Assembly: GCA_963971405.1 (NCBI GenBank)
Contig: OZ020492.1
Location: forward strand, 17,824,204-17,888,203
Direction: 5' to 3'
Length of the DNA stretch: 64,000 nucleotides
DNA from: Psococerastis gibbosa
Taxonomy: Eukaryota; Arthropoda; Insecta; Psocodea; Psocidae
The notes beneath the pieces are model-generated. The model was given only the letters and a program-made list of their open reading frames with translations. It did not search any database and had not been told where the DNA came from. The position numbers and the translations under genes are program-made. Shown here piece after piece: positions 24,216-35,765 of this stretch (position 1 is its first letter; the number at the start of each line of letters is the position of its first letter).

Positions 24216-25539
24216 TATTTATATAAGGGTAGTACCCAGTGTAAGTGATATTTGCCACCCCACCTTTGGATACGTATGCTTAACAAGTCGCCTCAAACTT
24301 TTCTTGAGTAAAATGACAAGTATGGTAATTAGTAAGGCAAGAATGGTTAGTCAAATTAATGTTTTTATATATTTTTTATATATTTTATTGTACTCATTTA
24401 TTTTTTACTTACCTTTTGGCTCTAATAAAGTCTACAGTCTCTAATTTCTCAGTAAGTTTTTTTCCCAGTTTCTCATTAATTTAATAATTTAAGTTATATT
24501 TTACTATGTATACCGTTATTAAGTTATGGTCAACATGAAAAAAAGACTTTATAGTCTTATTGTATTGCAATAAAGTAACTTTTATTCATTCATTCATTCA
24601 TGAATCGAAGCCTTCCTACGTACTGTACATGCATAGGTACTGGAGCAATGGAAGAACCCCTCTCCCTTCGAAGCCAATGTAAGCAATGGGTAACCCCCCT
24701 CTTTGAGTGCTTATGTAATATATGAGTGGCTTCCTTACTAATTAGAACCTGTGGAGAAAAATCCATGTTTTTTTGCCTCTCCGATCTAACTCAATGGATT
24801 CCAACATCCGTGAAAAGAGTTTTTACAGGATGTCTTGCGGACGCAGTCTATAAAGCAAACGATTGTAACTTTTCCTCATTATTACTATATTATAAAAACG
24901 ATATGGCTGATAGAAACGCGCTCTAAAAAATTATTTAAAAAGGTCCCATCCCGATAATTTTAATAGCGCGGTTATTTTTTTTAAATAACGTTAATAAGCG
25001 ATTTATAGCCTTTCAGCTTTATAGAATCTTAATTCAGACGGGCCCTGAAACGCTAAAAGTTTTGTAGGACTACCGTTTTAGAAACTATATATATTGTGCA
25101 TGGCTAGCATTGAATTATAGATTCAAAAAAAAATCCCATGCGGAAGCCTATTTAATGTGTTGGGGTAACAAGTCGGGAAAGGCAAGGCACTTGGTTTAAT
25201 TGAAATCAGGTTTTAGAACAGGTGGCAGTACCGCTACGATCCTGCGTGTAGGCACTCGTATGCTAGACGCCAATGTCAACCAATAAATAAATTAGTTGAG
25301 TTATAAATCACTGGACTATGGGTTCAATAGCCTGGTGACTGGAAGGCGTGCCACGCAGGTCCAGCCTCTGGAACACACGGCTAGTCTTAGGTCCAGCTAT
25401 TCGATAGCTTGGACGGCAAACAACTCCAAAAATGCGAAATACGGTAGGATAGGAGAAAAAATTTCTACGATTCGTTAATTTTAAAATAGGAAACGTATTG
25501 AATTGGCACTTTTATTAAACTACTATATATATTACCGGC

Positions 25540-25760
25540 CGCCTTACCAAGTTGAATCCAGCGGACCAGAGCAGGTTCAAAGATGCAGATAACTTGCTCG
25601 TGTGCACAGTGCCGGTAGGGAAACATGGTAGGACTTGTCCTGGTCACCTCCCAACTAATCGTGTGTCTTCACTGTGTTTCCCAAGTGGTTCGGAATCCAC
25701 TATAATCAGGAGGTCCCCTGTCCTATGGGCCCACACCTTGGCCTGGGACTGTGTCCAACC
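25540..25760 (+). repeat. Dispersed repeat related to 46965-47110
   Basis: Shares CCTTACCAAGTTGAATCCA, TCCTGGTCAC, CCCAAGTGGTT and ACTATAATCAGGAG in the same order with 46965-47110. The class is unknown. Confidence 0.55.
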
Positions 25761-25799
25761 ATACTACTACTACTAAGCTACTATATTGTTTTAAGAGTT

Positions 25800-26085
25800 T
25801 TTTGTTATGAGTGTACAGCCCGTAGAAAATTGGCAACCTGAAATGTATTAGTTTTTATTTTTTATTTAATTAACTAGGCATGTTATTAAAGATTTGGCCC
25901 ATCAAAGTTGTAGAAGACTACTTCATGCATCTTATAATAAGGTATTTTTAGTTTTCGAAATTGTAGTTTTTCTACAACTTTGATGAGCCAAATCGTTAAT
26001 ATCATGCTTAGTTAATTAAATAAAAAATAAAAAGGAATAAATTTCGGGTTGCCAATTTCCTACGGCCTGTACACTCTTATGAGAG
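25800..26085. mobile_element. Foldback element family R6
   Basis: Two arms of roughly 130 bp are inverted copies: GAGTGTACAGCCCGTAGAAAATTGGCAACC at the left answers GGTTGCCAATTTCCTACGGCCTGTACACTC at the right, and AAAGTTGTAGAA answers TTCTACAACTTTGATGAGCC. The whole sequence could form one long hairpin. Confidence 0.8.
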
Positions 26086-26179
26086 TCCTGCAAAATTTCT
26101 ACGATTCGTTAATTTTATAATAGAAAACGTATTCAATTGGCACTTTTATTAGGCTAACTTACTATTGTACTTTAGATGT

Positions 26180-26595
26180 TTCTCATACAAAACTTAGTTT
26201 TAGTTATGTGTACGTCCCGTAGGAAATAGGTACCCCAAAATACGTTGTTTTTACCGACTTCTTATTTGGTATTTAATTTACCAAAGCAAGATATTAAAGA
26301 TTTGACTCATGTAAGTTCAAGAAGACTACTTCAAGCAACATAATAGGGTGTTTTTAATTTAGTACCGTAGCTTTTTCATAAAAATGATTGAGGGCTACAA
26401 TTTCACGGAAAAACGATACTACAGATAAACTACAAAACCAAAAATTAATAATATCCTATTATATGATGCAAAAAGTATCATTATACAACTTAAATGAACC
26501 AATATTTTAATAATTTGCTTAGTTGATTAAATAAAAAATAATCATTAATAAATTTCGGGCAGCCAATTTCCTACGGAACGTACACTCTTAAGTGC
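26180..26595. mobile_element. Foldback element family R6, longer copy
   Basis: Left arm GTGTACGTCCCGTAGGAAAT and right arm ATTTCCTACGGAACGTACAC, with TTAATTTACCAAAGCAAG-type and GCTTAGTTGATTAAATAAAAAATA segments inverted. Partial relatives at 28820-29160 and 39735-40005. Confidence 0.75.
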
Positions 26596-26619
26596 AGTGT
26601 CATACTTTTTTCCTACAAA

Positions 26620-27840
26620 ATGCCTTATTACTTTTCTATTCCTCCACTCGTATGTACGTATATTATGGGAATAGTAGATAATCGACTTTTTTCGAGATTA
26701 GAATTTTACACAATTTCGAGGTCCCAGGACCGCGAACAATAATTACAAAAATTCAGCATGTTGGTCTGCAACGGATTTCACAAAACTACCCCATGAATTG
26801 TATTAAAATTTAGCATACAAGCAAAAAAAATATCAATTATTTTTGACTTTCACAATTTTGGTAAAAAACCTTCAAAATAGAAACGGAAATTTGTTGCAAT
26901 GAGAGCTAAGGCTTTTTAAATTTACATGCATCATAAGTATAACTGTGTTTTATAATTGTGTTTGAGTTTGAGTTCTTGCAGCATGACTTTAAAAAAAGGC
27001 AAAAATTGATAATTCGAAGAAAGTGTTCCCTCTGTACTTGACCGTTTTAAACAGAGTAAAAATCATGGTATTTAAATATTTTTTTCTAATTTAAAAGTGT
27101 TAAAAATTGTTACCCTCTAATTCATTGCATTCCATTGAGAACATTGTGGCTCCATAAACAAATTCCATACTTTGAGATAGGGAAAATTGTAATCAACTCA
27201 GGAAATTAATACTTTGAGAATAATTGTATACAAGCACTCAGAATAGACACCTTAGGTCTAATAGAATAATCCATTGTACCATTCAAATTCTTGACAACGG
27301 TGGTTCAAAAACTTCGATACTTTCGTATAGGCAAAATCCCGACAGTTCAAGTTGCAGAAAATTAACCTTCAGGGAATTAATATTCTATGAATGTTCGTAG
27401 AAAAAATAATCACATTTTCTCCAGCATGCGAAGTACACAATATAATACGTAATAACAAGTAATAATCAAATTAATGACGTTATATAATAATAAAAATCGG
27501 GTCTCAACAATAGCTGGCACATCAAAATGAAATCAAGCCAAATTTTTTTCTTGACTGTTCTTTTGACATTTGCCATTAGGCGTTTGCCCTAAATATAGTG
27601 CTAAATAATGCGCACAGTCACTCTTTAGTCGATCTTCACGTTTTATGTAGTAAGACCATGTGTCAGTATTTGGCCGCAGGCTACCTTTCAGTAAATTAAG
27701 ACTGATTGCCATCTGCTAAGGTTTATTATCAATGGTGAGGGACAGGATTGCTCTATAGAGCTCTATATAGGAACCAAGTCATGTAATGATGATGCAGCAG
27801 AATCCGGTATGATAGGCCGTGGTCCGGAAGCGTAATAATA
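26620..27840. other. No gene seen
   Basis: AT-rich, no long ORF, no recognisable repeat. An AATAAT microsatellite at 27832-27857 starts the next repeat. Confidence 0.4.
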
Positions 27841-27854
27841 ATAATAATAATAAT

Positions 27855-28172
27855 AATAGAAAAATTTTCTTAGACGCTATTTGGCAGTTTTTGGGGGTTA
27901 GCCCCAATAAGTTAGTCCTAAATAGGTTTTAGAAAAAACAATTCCGAGATATGATTTTTAGAAACCTATACGCTGAATTTCTTCGAAGTGCATTCAGTAG
28001 TTTATCTATAAATCGAAGCCAAGACAGATTGACACACTGACAGGTGGACATTTTGTAAAAACTACTTTTTTTATACTGGTGGGACTTCATAACGTGTAAA
28101 TCTGTTGAAATCTCGAAATCGAAATTTTCAACCATCACAAAGCTTTCCCTATACTAATGTATAAATAGGAAA
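27855..28172 (+). mobile_element. TIR element family R3 (3' part)
   Basis: Carries TTTTCTTAGACGCTATTTGG, AACGTGTAAATCTGTTGAAATCTCG and the terminal TATAAATAGGAAAGCAA. Confidence 0.65.
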
Positions 28173-28659
28173 GCAATAAACTGATAAAGGGAACGAGTAC
28201 TTTCAGTGTGCTCGTTGCCGATTATAAGATAATCAAAGATAAGGTAAATAACCAAAAAAGTAATTATGAAAATAATTGTTTTCCACCCTTGAAAAGCTAC
28301 TTCGGTTCCACAGGGCATCTTTACGAAGTAGTGAGTTTTTCAGGGTACAACATATTTGTATCATACAGTATTAAAGGTAATCATTATTAAATGTGTTAAA
28401 TATTACTAATATGTTAGCGATTTTTATTTTGTATTGTGTTTGTTCCATCGAACACTCAGCCGCCTTTTACAAATGGAAAGATAAAGGTTATGTTTATTTA
28501 ATTATTTTTCCCTTGTCGTAATGCTTAAAATTCTGCCGAAAACGACTTTTAAGGTTCGGGGGGTCAATTTTAGTCTGTTCAAAGATATTCAATTCATATT
28601 TGTAGCGTGTGTGCGCATGTGCTTTAGTTACTTATAGAAAATATGGACGTTGAGTACGT

Positions 28660-29160
28660 ATAAGCTGTAAATATACTACATTTTGTATTGTTCCATTGAC
28701 TGAACCCCCCCCCCTCCCCTCACAAAATGCATGGGTACGGCCTTGGTGTGAACCAAATAAAGGGCAATAGAAAGGAAATTATGAGATAGGCTAAGCTATT
28801 TTTATTTTTAATATTAAAATTATCGCATAGAAAATATGAACCGTAGACAATTGGCACCCCCCCCCCCTGACAAGTTTAATTTCGAAGTTTACGTTCGTAA
28901 TTTATTAAAAATTCAGTCTATTCAAGATAAAGGCACTGTTTAGTAAATTCTAGTTTTTTTTTTTTAATTTTTTGTGTTGTAATTATTTCATGAAAATTAA
29001 CTGGGGACTAAAATTTCACGCAATGGAAAATACATAGGAAAGTAGCTACACCAAAAATTAAAAATACCCTATGATATATTCATATACAAATTGACTAAAT
29101 TTTTAACAAGTTAATAAAACATTAAATTAAAAATTAAAACTAACTGATTTAGTCGTGACC
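28660..29160. repeat. Poly-C tracts and a partial foldback R6
   Basis: 28706-28745 holds a poly-C tract then GGGTACGGCCTTGG (R-type MITE end). 28820-29160 includes ATGAACCGTAGACAATTGGCACC and AACATTAAATTAAAAATTAAAAC, one arm of family R6. Confidence 0.4.
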
Positions 29161-29615
29161 ATATACCATATACCATATATAGCCTATCGCCTTCAGGAAT
29201 TAAAAAATTAATAAAACGAAATTGGTAATCAGGATCTAGAATCCACGAAAAGTATCCTAAATGTGACTGGCATTATTTATTTATTTTACACATTGCTTTA
29301 CCCATGAAATGAAAAAAATGAAATGAAATTAAAATCGTTTATTTATACAAGTCTACAATTAATAAGGCAGTTTTACATTTTGAAAAGGGGGGATCCCTAA
29401 GGACTGGTTCCCGTGCTGGGCCCCCTTCAAATTCAACAAACTTAACCTAAAAGAAAACCTAACCTTTAAAATAAAAATAAAAATAAAAAAACCTTGTTCT
29501 TAGACTTTCATTAATGATGGAAATTTACATTTTAGGAATCGATAATGCATAAATTTTGTATTTTTTTGTATAAATTAAAACTAAAATTGACAGTGGAATA
29601 ATTCGTTCCATTGAC

Positions 29616-29850
29616 TCAATAACTACCTTCCTCACTTCTGACAATTCCCATCAGATCTGCAAGTGTTTGCTTGTTAGACAGGTTCTTGTCAGTCTCAAAT
29701 TTGGATGTGTACGATAACTGAGACCACTTATCATAGCAACATGGTGAACATGGTTCAAATTGGTCTTTTGAAATGCTGCTGCATATCATAAATTTCAAAC
29801 TGAAGCATTGTGCTTCCAAATGATATGGCCAATGAAGTATAAAATAATGT
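29616..29850 (-). other. Unrecognised Cys-containing minus-strand ORF
   Basis: The minus strand is open from above 29840 to a TGA at 29616. It reads LHWPYHLEAQCFSLKFMICS, then SISKDQFEPCSPCCYDKWSQ, then LSYTSKFETDKNLSNKQTLA and LMGIVRSEEGSY. Its residue make-up looks more protein-like than most ORFs here, with C..C/CC pairs, but I know no family and see no clear start. A GGAAG|GTAGTT donor-like site near the end leaves open that it is an exon. A transposon remnant is as likely. Confidence 0.3.
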
Positions 29851-30194
29851 TTAGTATAAGTTAATATAATTTTATATACGTAGATGTAATTACATTTTTC
29901 GTTATTTGTTATGCATAGAGACTATCCAATGAGAAACTAAATGAATAATAAAAATTAATAAATCGCAAAGTATAATACTTTATACTTAACAAAAATTTCT
30001 ACTTCTTTTTTATTGTTCATGGTATTTATGATTCGGAAGCTGTACAGAAAATAACAAAATATACTTTTGATAATTTTGTGTATAGACTGCAGAATTGAGG
30101 AAAACTCATTGAGCGCAAACCGAAAAAAAAAAACTGAAAATTAAGAATCATATTCTATGTACTAAAAATCAATATTTACACTACCTTGAGATGT

Positions 30195-30530
30195 ACTTCT
30201 TTCAGCGACTGTTGAGGACAAAAAAATCGGGGAAAAATCAAAAGTTTCTCAAGTTAATCGCGAAGTTGGCGAGCCGAACGATTTTTGCGAGCTCTGTTCA
30301 CTATGTCCGTAAAAACCGAACGACTACTGAGCACTGAACCAACTCTCAGGCACAGCTCTGGAGTCTATAGACCGGGGACGATACCAACGAAGGTCTTTCC
30401 AGAAGTTGCCATAAATGCGGTTCACATCAACATGGATGCATTTACCTCCAGTGCCAGGACTTCGGATCGGGGGGAGGGGGCTGCGATCCTATGGTATATG
30501 TAGTATATGCCGTAAAAGGTCGCACGTTTA
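30195..30530. other. CpG-containing segment, nature unknown
   Basis: Clearly less AT-rich than the flanks, with many CG dinucleotides (AATCGCGAAGTTGGCGAGCCG near 30257). No domain is seen in any frame. It could be a recent insert, a decayed gene or a regulatory segment. Confidence 0.25.
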
Positions 30531-30729
30531 GATTCTATTTAGTGTGAGATTTTTCTTTTTTTGGGGGGGGGGGGGCAGTTCATCCACGACCGCTTAATGT
30601 CAGTAGAGTCTGACCTTCTCTTTCTATCACAGGTGGCATGTAGGAATTCCCTTGCCATTTTGTGTCAATGTTTCCTCTAAAATCGCAGAAGGTTCTTTTA
30701 TAACTGAAGTAGTGTTTTATACTAAGCCA

Positions 30730-31100
30730 CAAGGCCGTGCCCAGGTTTTGATTTCGGGGGGGGGGGGGTCCAATTTTTTTTAAAAATAATTAGTGAAAGT
30801 CCATTCTATTCAGTGTTTGAACGGAAATAAATGTATTCCAATTCTTCAAACAATATAGGTATACATAAAAAAAATTATTTCGGGCAATTATTTTGGCAAA
30901 TACCTACCGTACTGGCTTACGGAGAATTTATCTAAATTTTATTAAATAAATGAATAAGGACTTTACGTAGTTTCTATTACAAAGCCAACCTAGTGGAGTT
31001 AGGGCTATAAAGCCCTCTCTTACACTCAACTAGGAAGGCCCGGGACCACCTGCTTTACATGCCCTCCGAAGCATGCCCAGAAAATGTAGCCAGTTTATTA
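30730..31100 (-). repeat. Poly-G MITE end followed by SINE R2 (minus)
   Basis: 30733-30770 reads AAGGCCGTGCCCAGG then poly-G. 30955-31100 is R2 in reverse: CCAACCTAGTGGAGTTAGGG, GCCCTCTCTTACACTCAACT, CGAAGCATGCCCAGAAAATG. Confidence 0.6.
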
Positions 31101-31314
31101 AAGATTCTCGTCAAACCATTTAAAACCCAGTAAATATCTCATTGGAAAATTGGCTTTCCCATGTTTACCTTTACCTTCTTCCGTGTTTTTTGAGGTTTGA
31201 GTAAAATATTTAATTGATGGATAAAGGTTATTTATAGTGTGGAAATTTAGGTACCGTAAGGGGGCTGTTCACACCTCCCTCCCCCTGAAAAAGAGGTCAA
31301 ATGTATTAGTTGTT

Positions 31315-31573
31315 TAGGCGGTGTTTCCACCGACCACGCATTGCAGAATGCAAATGACATTGACGGAAGTGTTTGTTTTTATTTTTATAGAAATCTATTA
31401 GAATGTTTGTAATTAACATATCCCATGACGCCATTTTTTAATTTTAGTTAGTTTGTTTGTGATTTTACTCTATCATCATTGATCAATTTTAACTATGGCA
31501 TAGTGTAAAACAAACATTTCCGTCAATACCACTTGCATTCTGGAATGCGAGGTCGGTGGAATCCCCGCCAGGA
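31315..31573. mobile_element. MITE family R8, single copy
   Basis: Ends GGCGGTGTTTCCACCGACC and GGTCGGTGGAATCCCCGCC are inverted. Inner arms carry GCATTGCAGAATGCAAATGA / GCATTCTGGAATGCGA. The middle (TAACATATCCCATGACGCCA) matches 46740-46765. Confidence 0.75.
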
Positions 31574-31609
31574 TCCACAGTAAATAAATTATTATTCTAT
31601 CCGGTTTTG

Positions 31610-31745
31610 GACGTTGATCATGTGATCGGTGACCTGTCGTAACTCAACGCAGGTATTACCTACAGAAGCGACTGAAGAGGTTATTCGGATACATTCATTG
31701 CATTGTCTGTATGCAAATAATCTTTTTAAAAAATAAAAATAAAAA
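31610..31745 (+). repeat. SINE-like repeat R1 (5'-truncated)
   Basis: Starts within GTGATCGGTGACCTGTCGTAACTCA and ends with ATTGTCTGTATGCAAATAATC and an A-rich tail. Confidence 0.65.
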
Positions 31746-32324
31746 AATAAAGAAAAAAGAAAATGGCCTTGGCCAGAGGACTGGGAAAGGTTCTTCTCTC
31801 TTCCCCATTGCACTATTAGGGATGCTGTGGTTCAGCTACATGACCGGCAGCCGCATTTTTTTCCTACCTATAGTCCGGTATGTTAATAAAAGAAATAGTT
31901 TCCACAGTAGCAATCATAATTTTTACTACATAAAGGGGTAAGTTTCACCCATTAGAGTTGTTTAGACGGAAAATATTTCTTTTATATCCAGTCTTGAACC
32001 TAGACCTTCCGTTTCTTAGTCCACTGCTCTACCAACTGTCAAACTCCGGAGCCACACCAGTTCGTTGTTATTCTGAAACTCAGATTATATTCGAGGTTGG
32101 ACTAATTATGGAAGCTTCTTGAAAAAACAATAAGATTTGCTCCTTGATCTGTAAAGGATTGTGTCCATAACCCGTTGCGTGAGCCTATTGACCTCCAGAG
32201 CTCGGCAGTTTCTGGAGCGGTGAAGTAACTTTCAGGTACAACGCAAGTATCATCACCACACTTCAACAAATAGAGCACTCAGTATTTCAGTTTTATCGTG
32301 CAGAAACAAGTGACCTGGGCCTCG

Positions 32325-32475
32325 CCCAATGGCGGTTCCACGGGGGGGGGGGGGGGGGGGTCATGCCCCCCTAAATAAGTAAATTCATAAGATAGTAAAA
32401 AAAAAAATACTTTCTAAACCTACATAAAACTTGGGACCGCCCCCCTTAATTGTCCGCTGGATTCGCTCTTGGCCT
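32325..32475. mobile_element. Short MITE R5
   Basis: CAATGGCGGTTCCACG then a poly-G run of about 20, TAAATTCATAAGATA, and the right end TTGTCCGCTGGATTCGCTCTTG. Confidence 0.65.
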
Positions 32476-32884
32476 CGCCAGCTATTGGCAGGGCCAAGTT
32501 TCCGCTTCGCACCGGCAGAGGCATGGCGGGAGCGGGAGCTTGTTATTTTAAAAAGAAAACTAGGCTAAATTTCTCAATTTTTATTGGTTTTTTATTTTTA
32601 ACGAGTAATCCGTCTTTTTTTAATTACAAAATAGGGAACTTCGTATCGCCGACGTCAACAACAACAGTCAAGGAATGTCTTGTCCGTGTTTAAAATTTCC
32701 CCCGTTGGCTCCACTGCATTTTTTCCATTCCATGCTTCCTCTTTCTCAAATTTTAAGCCTTCTAAGGGGTCTTCTTACTCAATTACTTTGAATCAAGCCG
32801 AGTATCAGCAAACAGAGTTCTGACCTCTTGCATTGTTCGGTGGTACCTTACTGCCGGGCAGTCAGTCAGCGTGTGTCCATTTTA

Positions 32885-33105
32885 AATAAATAAATCAATA
32901 TTGACTTTTTTGTTCTATCACTAAGTCAACCTAGCAAAGTTAGGGATATATAGCCATTTCTTACACTCAACTAGGAAGGCCCGGGACCGCCTGCTTTACA
33001 TGCCATCCAAAGCATGGCCAGAAAATTTAGCAAGTATGGGACTCGATCCATCAACCTTTCGGGTGAAAGTCGGAGTCTGTACCACCACTCTACATGCGTC
33101 CTGAC
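32885..33105 (-). repeat. tRNA-headed SINE R2
   Basis: Minus-strand copy with A/T tail at 32885, TTACACTCAACTAGGAAGGC, ATGGCCAGAAAATTTAGCAA and head GGGACTCGATCCATCAACCT. Confidence 0.7.
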
Positions 33106-33495
33106 ATTCTAGCGCCTAATTCTGTTAAATGAATGGGTTCGATGCCTATTTGTGCAAGTGCTGTCTCATTTTGAGAAAAACGCAGTTACAGTTTGATAGT
33201 ATATTTCCTTATTCAATATTTTGAACCCCTTATAGCTCAACATCTATGTTTATTATCTATTTTATATATTTTAATTATATATTATTTTATTATTATATTA
33301 CATTATATTACAACAGCAATAACAATTTAACACTATTGTAGTACATATACCGCAAGGCAATGGCCCGAGTGCGGTTTGACATGTTGGTTACCTATCTAAA
33401 CAAATAAAAACATATAAAATGCGTCCAGTGTCAAATGTTAAAATGCTAAAATAAAACAAAAACATACAATGTAGACAAGACTTTTAAATCGGAGG

Positions 33496-33945
33496 TAGGG
33501 TTGCCAACTTACTCTATTTCAGAGTATTTTACTCTTTTTCATGCATGTGAACTCTACAAACTGAAGGTCACTTAGAGTACGCAAAAATACTCTTTTTCTG
33601 AAACGTGAAAGAAGCAAAATATTTTTTTTATGATTTTTATAAATTTAATTAGAAATGAGCTATTTATTTACATAAATTTAGATTTGCAGTGAGAAGAGGC
33701 TTTTGGTAGCTTTCAAAAAAATAAGAATTCTGCGAAAACTTCAAAAAAATATTGTTTTAAATAGTAAATAGCTCGTAATTCGAACCCCCGTGATTTACAA
33801 TACAATGTTAAAGTGTATTTTCGTCGTAATTTTGACTCATTTAACAGTAAATATACTATGTACTCTTTTTTTAAATACTGTACTCCATTTTCCTTCTCAA
33901 AAGTAAGATGTACTTTATTTTGTGAAAAAAAAGGTGGCAGCCCTA
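33496..33945. mobile_element. hAT-like non-autonomous transposon (450 bp)
   Basis: Ends TAGGGTTGCCA and TGGCAGCCCTA are inverted and are flanked by a perfect 8-bp duplication ATCGGAGG (33488-33495, 33946-33953). TACTCTTTTT motifs recur in both halves. The 91-codon minus-strand ORF is not similar to a transposase. Confidence 0.88.
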
Positions 33946-34120
33946 ATCGGAGGGGATATACCGTTTGGCTTCTGGCTTTGGTCGTCATGGTGCACTTAAG
34001 TTATCTCAAAAAGTAAGAAAATTCCACTTTGTATACATTGGCTTCTAACCCATTCAAATGTACCTTAATACCTTTCCATTATTATCGATGGGTTGCCTAT
34101 GATTTTCAATATGTTTCATA

Positions 34121-35087
34121 CAGGCGCGGATCTACTCCATTAGGTTCTGATTTTACACTAGATAGAACTGTATTTTTAACTATACAATTACAAAGTTCAT
34201 TACCTCAACTCCCAATCAACATTTAAAAATCATAAATCCAAGTGTTACTGCTCTCAAAATGTGTAAAACCCCACTATTTGAGCCCTATTTTTCAAAAGAT
34301 TTCTACAGGGGGAGACCCCCGGGCCCCTCTTGCGCACAATTATATTAATTCTCTGTAATTTGAAGCGCGTGACTCTTTCGAGTATTTGCGCCGGTCGGTG
34401 TGTGTGTGCGCGCGGAAGTGATGGCTTATTTGGGTACCATTGTTAGTTGTGGTTTAGAATGGTTTTCTTGAGTTTGTCTACAGGTGTGGCATGACATGAT
34501 TAGAAAGCTTAACGTTGCCGTGACTGGCCCATGCTTGTCCCCTATTAAGTTTGGCAGGGTGTGTGGTTTCGGTAACGAAAATCTGCCCGCTGCGTATATA
34601 GGGCATTCGGTAATTATGTGTTCCACTGATTGTGGGACTCCGCACCTGCTGCATGTAGGGGGCTGGTCACCAGACATCAAATGTCGATGGGTAAGGCGGG
34701 TGTGCCCTATGCGCAACCTAGCAAGAGCAGTCTCTTCTGCTCGATTTAGGCAATATGAGGTTTGCCAATCCCCAATGACTGGTTTGATGTAATATAGAAG
34801 CCTTATTGCTCTGAAAGTGCGTAAAACCCCAATATTTCAGCCCTATTTTTCAAAAAGTTTCACCCAGCCCCCTTTCATAACTTCCGAACCCTCTGTCCCC
34901 TGCGCAAAGGACACTAAGGTCATTAATTTAAAAGCTGCGTGCGTCCATGAGAAGGGCTTTCCCCATTTTATACACTTTTATGAAAATGGTTGGAAGGGCA
35001 ATTATATTGGCAATTTTTGGCAATTCATCTTTTTTATTCGTATTTAATCTTAACCCACTCCTTTGTCTCATTCTAGATCCGCGCCTG
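34121..35087. mobile_element. hAT-like element carrying a LINE fragment
   Basis: The left end CAGGCGCGGATCTA and right end TAGATCCGCGCCTG are perfect inverted repeats shared with 37474-38802. The flanks do not match (GTTTCATA against TACTGTTG), so the target duplication is lost or the copy is mosaic. GTAAAACCCCACTATTT and GGGGGAGACCCCCGGGCCCC motifs flank a LINE insertion at about 34380-34795. Confidence 0.7.
34390..34795 (-). pseudogene. LINE RNase H domain C-terminus
   Basis: Minus-strand frame reads IKPVIGDWQTSYCLNRAEET, then LARLRIGHTRLTHRHLMSGD, then PTCSRCGVPQSVEHIITECP. This is the familiar end of RNase H-bearing jockey/R1-type elements (RLR.GHT.LTH..L......C..CG....VEHI...CP). The last 35 codons have no counterpart. 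The catalytic acidic residues lie upstream and are missing, so it is a 5'-truncated dead copy. Confidence 0.85.
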
Positions 35088-35177
35088 TACTGTTGTCAAA
35101 TAAGTTTCAACATGGCATTGTTGGCGACGCGACTTTTTCCTACCCCCATTTCTGCTATATTTTCTTTTTGTTTTTTA

Positions 35178-35312
35178 TAAAAGATTATTTGCGTACAAAC
35201 AATTCAATGAATGTATCCGTATAACCTCGTCGGTCGCCTCTGTAGGTGATACCTGCGTTGAGTTACGACAGGTCACCGATCGCATTATGTGTAGAGACTC
35301 GCATCTGTGTAC
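35178..35312 (-). repeat. SINE-like repeat R1
   Basis: TTGCGTACAAACAATTCAATGA, GTCGCCTCTGTAGGTGATAC, GAGTTACGACAGGTCACCGA, close to the copy at 31610. Confidence 0.65.
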
Positions 35313-35705
35313 TTAATGTATATATTATTGTACGTCTGATGGTTCCCCTACTTTCGTATATGTCGCTGTGAACTCAAAATATGGTTCCGTTGTGCAAAAA
35401 GATTGACGACCACTGGCATAGTGTAATATATTCAATCAGTCACCACAAGTAGGCCTATTTCCACCAGCTCCCGTAACAAAATTAATAATCAAACCCAGCT
35501 AAACCAGTTTTAATTAATTTCTAAAAGAAATCTTTTTCTGTGCTTTTTGCTATGCTTCTCCGAGGTATTTGGTTGACATAACCTTCTAGTGATCAGTCAA
35601 CAATCTAAGCATGGGTTCTAGCGTAGATTTAATGCTTTCTCATGCAGAAGAGAACATCTGGTAGTTCCTGCTTCACGCAGAAATCAGATTAGTAATCCTA
35701 ACACT

Positions 35706-35765
35706 ATGTTAGGCGTTTACCGTTTTCTCTTGGCTTTCTACTTCCTTGTCCCCTTATTTGCTAAG
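35706..35765 (+). CDS. Exon 1: start codon and signal peptide
   Basis: Reads MLGVYRFLLAFYFLVPLFAK: a positive residue (R6), a 13-residue hydrophobic core and a small residue near the end (A19), a textbook secretory signal. It is followed at once by donor GTAAGCC. The ATG is the first in its frame after upstream stops; the upstream context is AATCCTAACACT. The whole exon is signal peptide, so the mature protein starts at or near exon 2. Confidence 0.85.

Noticed and set aside
28329..28382. Phase-0 exon-like segment GTTYLYHTVLK after TTTTTCAG with donor GTAATC
   Set aside because: It is isolated, with no signal-peptide exon or companion exons nearby and a weaker donor. It shows that single short phase-0 candidates do occur by chance.
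34484..34792. 102-codon plus-strand ORF
   Set aside because: It is the shadow of the minus-strand LINE RNase H remnant.
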